DNA of 24,489 nt from Fibrobacter sp. (lineage in GTDB: Bacteria; Fibrobacterota; Fibrobacteria; Fibrobacterales; Fibrobacteraceae): contig JAFWRL010000111.1 in the NCBI GenBank assembly GCA_017520105.1, forward strand, positions 1 through 24,489, in the 5' to 3' direction. How positions within the stretch are numbered: position 1 is the stretch's first letter; every line of letters begins with the position of its first letter. The position numbers were made by a program, and so were the translations under genes. The notes below the pieces were generated by a model that searched no databases, was not told the DNA's origin, and worked only from the letters and a program-made list of their open reading frames with translations. Below, one piece after another: positions 22,282 to 24,489 of this stretch.

Positions 22282-24489
22282 AGAATTTCCCAAATAGCGC
22301 TATTTGCAATGCTTTGTGCATCACTCTGCATGGCAGAACCCGCCGATTATGAACCATTCCTTTTAAAACAACCTGACGGCACTACCCTCCTGGCCCGCCT
22401 GGTAGGCGACGAGCATTTTAACGTTCTCGAAACCGCAGATGGCTACATTCTACAAAAAGACGCTCTCGGGTATTACGCATACGCCGACGAAACAGGAAAA
22501 TCTTCGGGAATCTACGCCCGCGATCCAAACAGCCGCAGCAGCTCGGAATTACAATTTTTAGCAAAACTCAACCCAGATGCAATTTATCAAAAACTTTTGG
22601 CAGAATCCCCCGATGACGAAGCACTGGAATACGGGATACCCAAATTTGCGCTCCCAAAAATACAGCGCATGCCCGTTCCGAACAAAAAACTCACTCTAGG
22701 CGACATCCGTGGAGTCGTAATTCTCGTCCAATTTTCCGATATCAAATTCAAGAATGCGGACCCCAAAAAACAATTTTCCGAAATGCTGAACAAGGAAGGC
22801 TACAACGAATTCCACCACCAAGGCAGCGCCAGAGATTACTTCATTAAAAATTCTTCGGGAGCATTCCGCCCGACATTCGACGTTATCGGTCCTATCACCA
22901 TTTCTCAAACGCGAGCATATTACGGGGGAACATCCGATGACAGAAGATACAACATGGCAAGGAAAGCCCTAATTGAAGCATTGGACACACTCTTGAGGTG
23001 GAACAGCATTGACTTTTCCCAATACGATAACGACAAGGACGGAAACGTTGACTTTGTCTATATGATTTATGCCGGTGTAGGAAGATCCAGTTCCGGAGTC
23101 GTTGAATCCATTTGGCCCCACGCTAGTTCCATCACTAAAAGAATGGGCAACGGTCCAACCGTCAAGCGTTACGCCTGCTCCAACGAAATTGGCGGACGCG
23201 CTTACAAAGCAAACAAAACAACAACTACGCCAAACGGAATCGGCACGTTTGTCCACGAATTCGGCCACGTTCTTGGCCTCCCCGATCTATATGATGTTGG
23301 AGGGAACAACAAACAAAAAACGCCTCATTCCTGGTCCATTATGGCTCACGGCGGATACAACTGCCCGACGAATTCGGAAAACGTACAAGGTTGCGCACCG
23401 GCTTTCTACTCCGCTTTCGAAAGAATGTCCGTCGGTTGGATGGCCGCACCCACAGAACTCAATGTCAAAGGACAAGTGCAACTGGACAAAATTGACGACA
23501 ACATCGCATACAGCGTCACCAATCCCCAAAATCCAAATGAAATGTTCCTGCTCGAATACAGAACCAACAAAAATTGGGACGCCGGGCAACCTAGATCCGG
23601 CATGTTGATATGGCATATCGACTATGTAGCCTCCGTATGGTCTAATCGCAAAATCAATGTCGATGGCAGCCACATGTACGTCGATATCGAAGAAGCCGTG
23701 ACCACAACAGGCACAAGTGCAGCGCCATCAGACCCGTTCCCCGGTTCGAGAAACGTAACCTCATTCAACAAGTTCGTTTTCTGGAACGGCGATGACATGA
23801 ATATTTCGCTCACCAACATCAAAGAATCTTCAGACAAGGAATACATCACCTTTGACGTCGATATGACCGTCAAGTCCTCATCGTCAATGTCATCCAGTTC
23901 ATCAATCACACCATTCTCATCGAGTTCCCAGGTTGCCTCCAGCACGTCAACGCTTTCATCTAGCTCAATCGAGTCCAGTTCCTCGATTGCAACGCTTTCA
24001 TCCAGCAGCATTCTGGAGTTCTCAAGCTCAAGCGAGACTTCGTCCAGCAGCGTTTTGGAATCTTCTTCATCCGAAATAGTCCTTTCGAGTTCCGCGATTG
24101 AATCCTCCAGTTCTGAACAAAGTTCGTCTTCATCCGAAGCCGTTCTATCTTCATCGGCTGCGGAATCCTCCAGTTCTGCAATCGTTTCTTCAAGTTCGGA
24201 AGTCGAATCCTCCAATTCAACAATAACTTCTTCAAGTTCAAAAATTGAATCGTCGAGTTCCGAACAAAGTTCGTCTTCATCCGAAATTATCCTATCTTCT
24301 TCGGCAGCGGAATCCTCCAGTTCCAGTGACTATCCGGTATTCGCCGCTGCAAGCGCTTCACCGTACCGCACCCATGTCGCATCGCAGAACGGAATGATTC
24401 ACGTAGTTACGCCAACACAAGGAACGAAGAACATCAGGATATTCTCGCCTAACGGACAGCTTTTGTTCGAAACAAGAATGGACGGGACA
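22279..24489 (+). CDS. Secreted M6-family (immune inhibitor A-like) metalloprotease, C-terminus off the right edge
   Basis: Open to the window end: 737 codons from the GTG at 22279, with no stop. A signal peptide (to LCMA) is followed by a propeptide-like region (20-130: YEPFLLKQPDGTTLLARLVG, ETADGYILQKD). The catalytic domain runs from about 140 to 440: RGVVILVQFSDIKF, then DNDKDGNVDFVYMIYAGVG, the zinc motif HEFGHVLGLPD (His326, Glu327, His330, Asp336) and the Met-turn SIMAHGGYN. A beta domain with MLIWHIDY follows. Residues 533-683 are a poly-Ser linker with internal 49-residue duplication. The last visible part (NGMIHVVTPTQGTKNIRIFS, then PNGQLLFETRMDG) is the start of a sorting-type C-terminal domain. 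It should be an extracellular, surface-held zinc endopeptidase. It is divergent from pyrH. Confidence 0.93.
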   Translation, partial: MRISQIALFAMLCASLCMAEPADYEPFLLKQPDGTTLLARLVGDEHFNVLETADGYILQKDALGYYAYADETGKSSGIYARDPNSRSSSELQFLAKLNPDAIYQKLLAESPDDEALEYGIPKFALPKIQRMPVPNKKLTLGDIRGVVILVQFSDIKFKNADPKKQFSEMLNKEGYNEFHHQGSARDYFIKNSSGAFRPTFDVIGPITISQTRAYYGGTSDDRRYNMARKALIEALDTLLRWNSIDFSQYDNDKDGNVDFVYMIYAGVGRSSSGVVESIWPHASSITKRMGNGPTVKRYACSNEIGGRAYKANKTTTTPNGIGTFVHEFGHVLGLPDLYDVGGNNKQKTPHSWSIMAHGGYNCPTNSENVQGCAPAFYSAFERMSVGWMAAPTELNVKGQVQLDKIDDNIAYSVTNPQNPNEMFLLEYRTNKNWDAGQPRSGMLIWHIDYVASVWSNRKINVDGSHMYVDIEEAVTTTGTSAAPSDPFPGSRNVTSFNKFVFWNGDDMNISLTNIKESSDKEYITFDVDMTVKSSSSMSSSSSITPFSSSSQVASSTSTLSSSSIESSSSIATLSSSSILEFSSSSETSSSSVLESSSSEIVLSSSAIESSSSEQSSSSSEAVLSSSAAESSSSAIVSSSSEVESSNSTITSSSSKIESSSSEQSSSSSEIILSSSAAESSSSSDYPVFAAASASPYRTHVASQNGMIHVVTPTQGTKNIRIFSPNGQLLFETRMDGT
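24115..24324 (+). repeat. Internal duplication in the Ser-linker coding region
   Basis: The DNA at 24115-24177 recurs at 24262-24324, offset by 147 bases (49 codons). The first 24 bases (GAACAAAGTTCGTCTTCATC plus CGAA) are identical and both copies end in GGAATCCTCCAGTTC. It encodes SSSSEQSSSSSE...LSSSAAESSSS twice. Confidence 0.8.

Noticed and set aside
23622..24215. 197-codon Glu/Asp-rich minus-strand frame
   Set aside because: It is the complement of the poly-serine linker repeats; the acidic repeats are just serine codons read backwards.

Overview
The window comes from a Fibrobacter-type bacterium (phylum Fibrobacterota), most likely Fibrobacter succinogenes or a close relative. The grounds are two adjacent family 9 endoglucanase genes with a shared basic C-terminal tail, long poly-serine linkers in secreted proteins, short lipoproteins with CGDD-type starts, and a rumen-type plant cell wall esterase. 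The cellulase pair matches, from memory, the celE-celD pair described in F. succinogenes S85. This is a reading of the sequence, not a database match.

Layout. 1-7.6 kb is a mosaic of mostly single genes on both strands: a GNAT acetyltransferase cut by the left edge, a cysteine-rich hypothetical protein, an ankyrin-repeat protein, an iron-sulfur flavoprotein-like reductase, an RDD membrane protein with a large unknown C-terminal part, an isoprenylcysteine-methyltransferase-like protein, a Fibrobacter lipoprotein overlapping a very short lipoprotein ORF, and a MATE transporter. From 7.7 to 22.1 kb every gene lies on the minus strand. In transcription order it holds pyrH, frr, uppS, cdsA, a small lipoprotein, dxr, then DUF2157 / DUF4401 / GDYXXLXY membrane genes, a BD-FAE-type esterase, celE, celD and finally rseP. 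From 22.3 kb to the right edge a divergent gene encodes a secreted M6-family metalloprotease with a 150-residue Ser-rich linker, cut by the window end.

How the genes fit together. pyrH, frr, uppS, cdsA, dxr and rseP form the familiar bacterial cluster for UMP phosphorylation, ribosome recycling, undecaprenyl and CDP-diacylglycerol lipid synthesis, the isoprenoid entry step and envelope proteolysis. Here rseP is separated from dxr by about 8.4 kb holding a membrane-protein trio and three plant polysaccharide hydrolases. Intrinsic terminators after dxr, the esterase, celE and celD divide this stretch into units.

The most unusual non-coding signals are: heptanucleotide arrays (pattern NNAACTA on the coding strand) that end 3-4 nt before the start codons of both frr and pyrH; overlapping, mutually exclusive perfect inverted repeats in front of the esterase gene; a tandem GH9 duplication whose similarity runs into the 3' flank; imperfect copies of a dispersed ...CTCAGGATGACG-type repeat at gene ends; and a structured 330-bp spacer between pyrH and frr. 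No tRNA, rRNA, CRISPR array, transposase or phage gene was seen.
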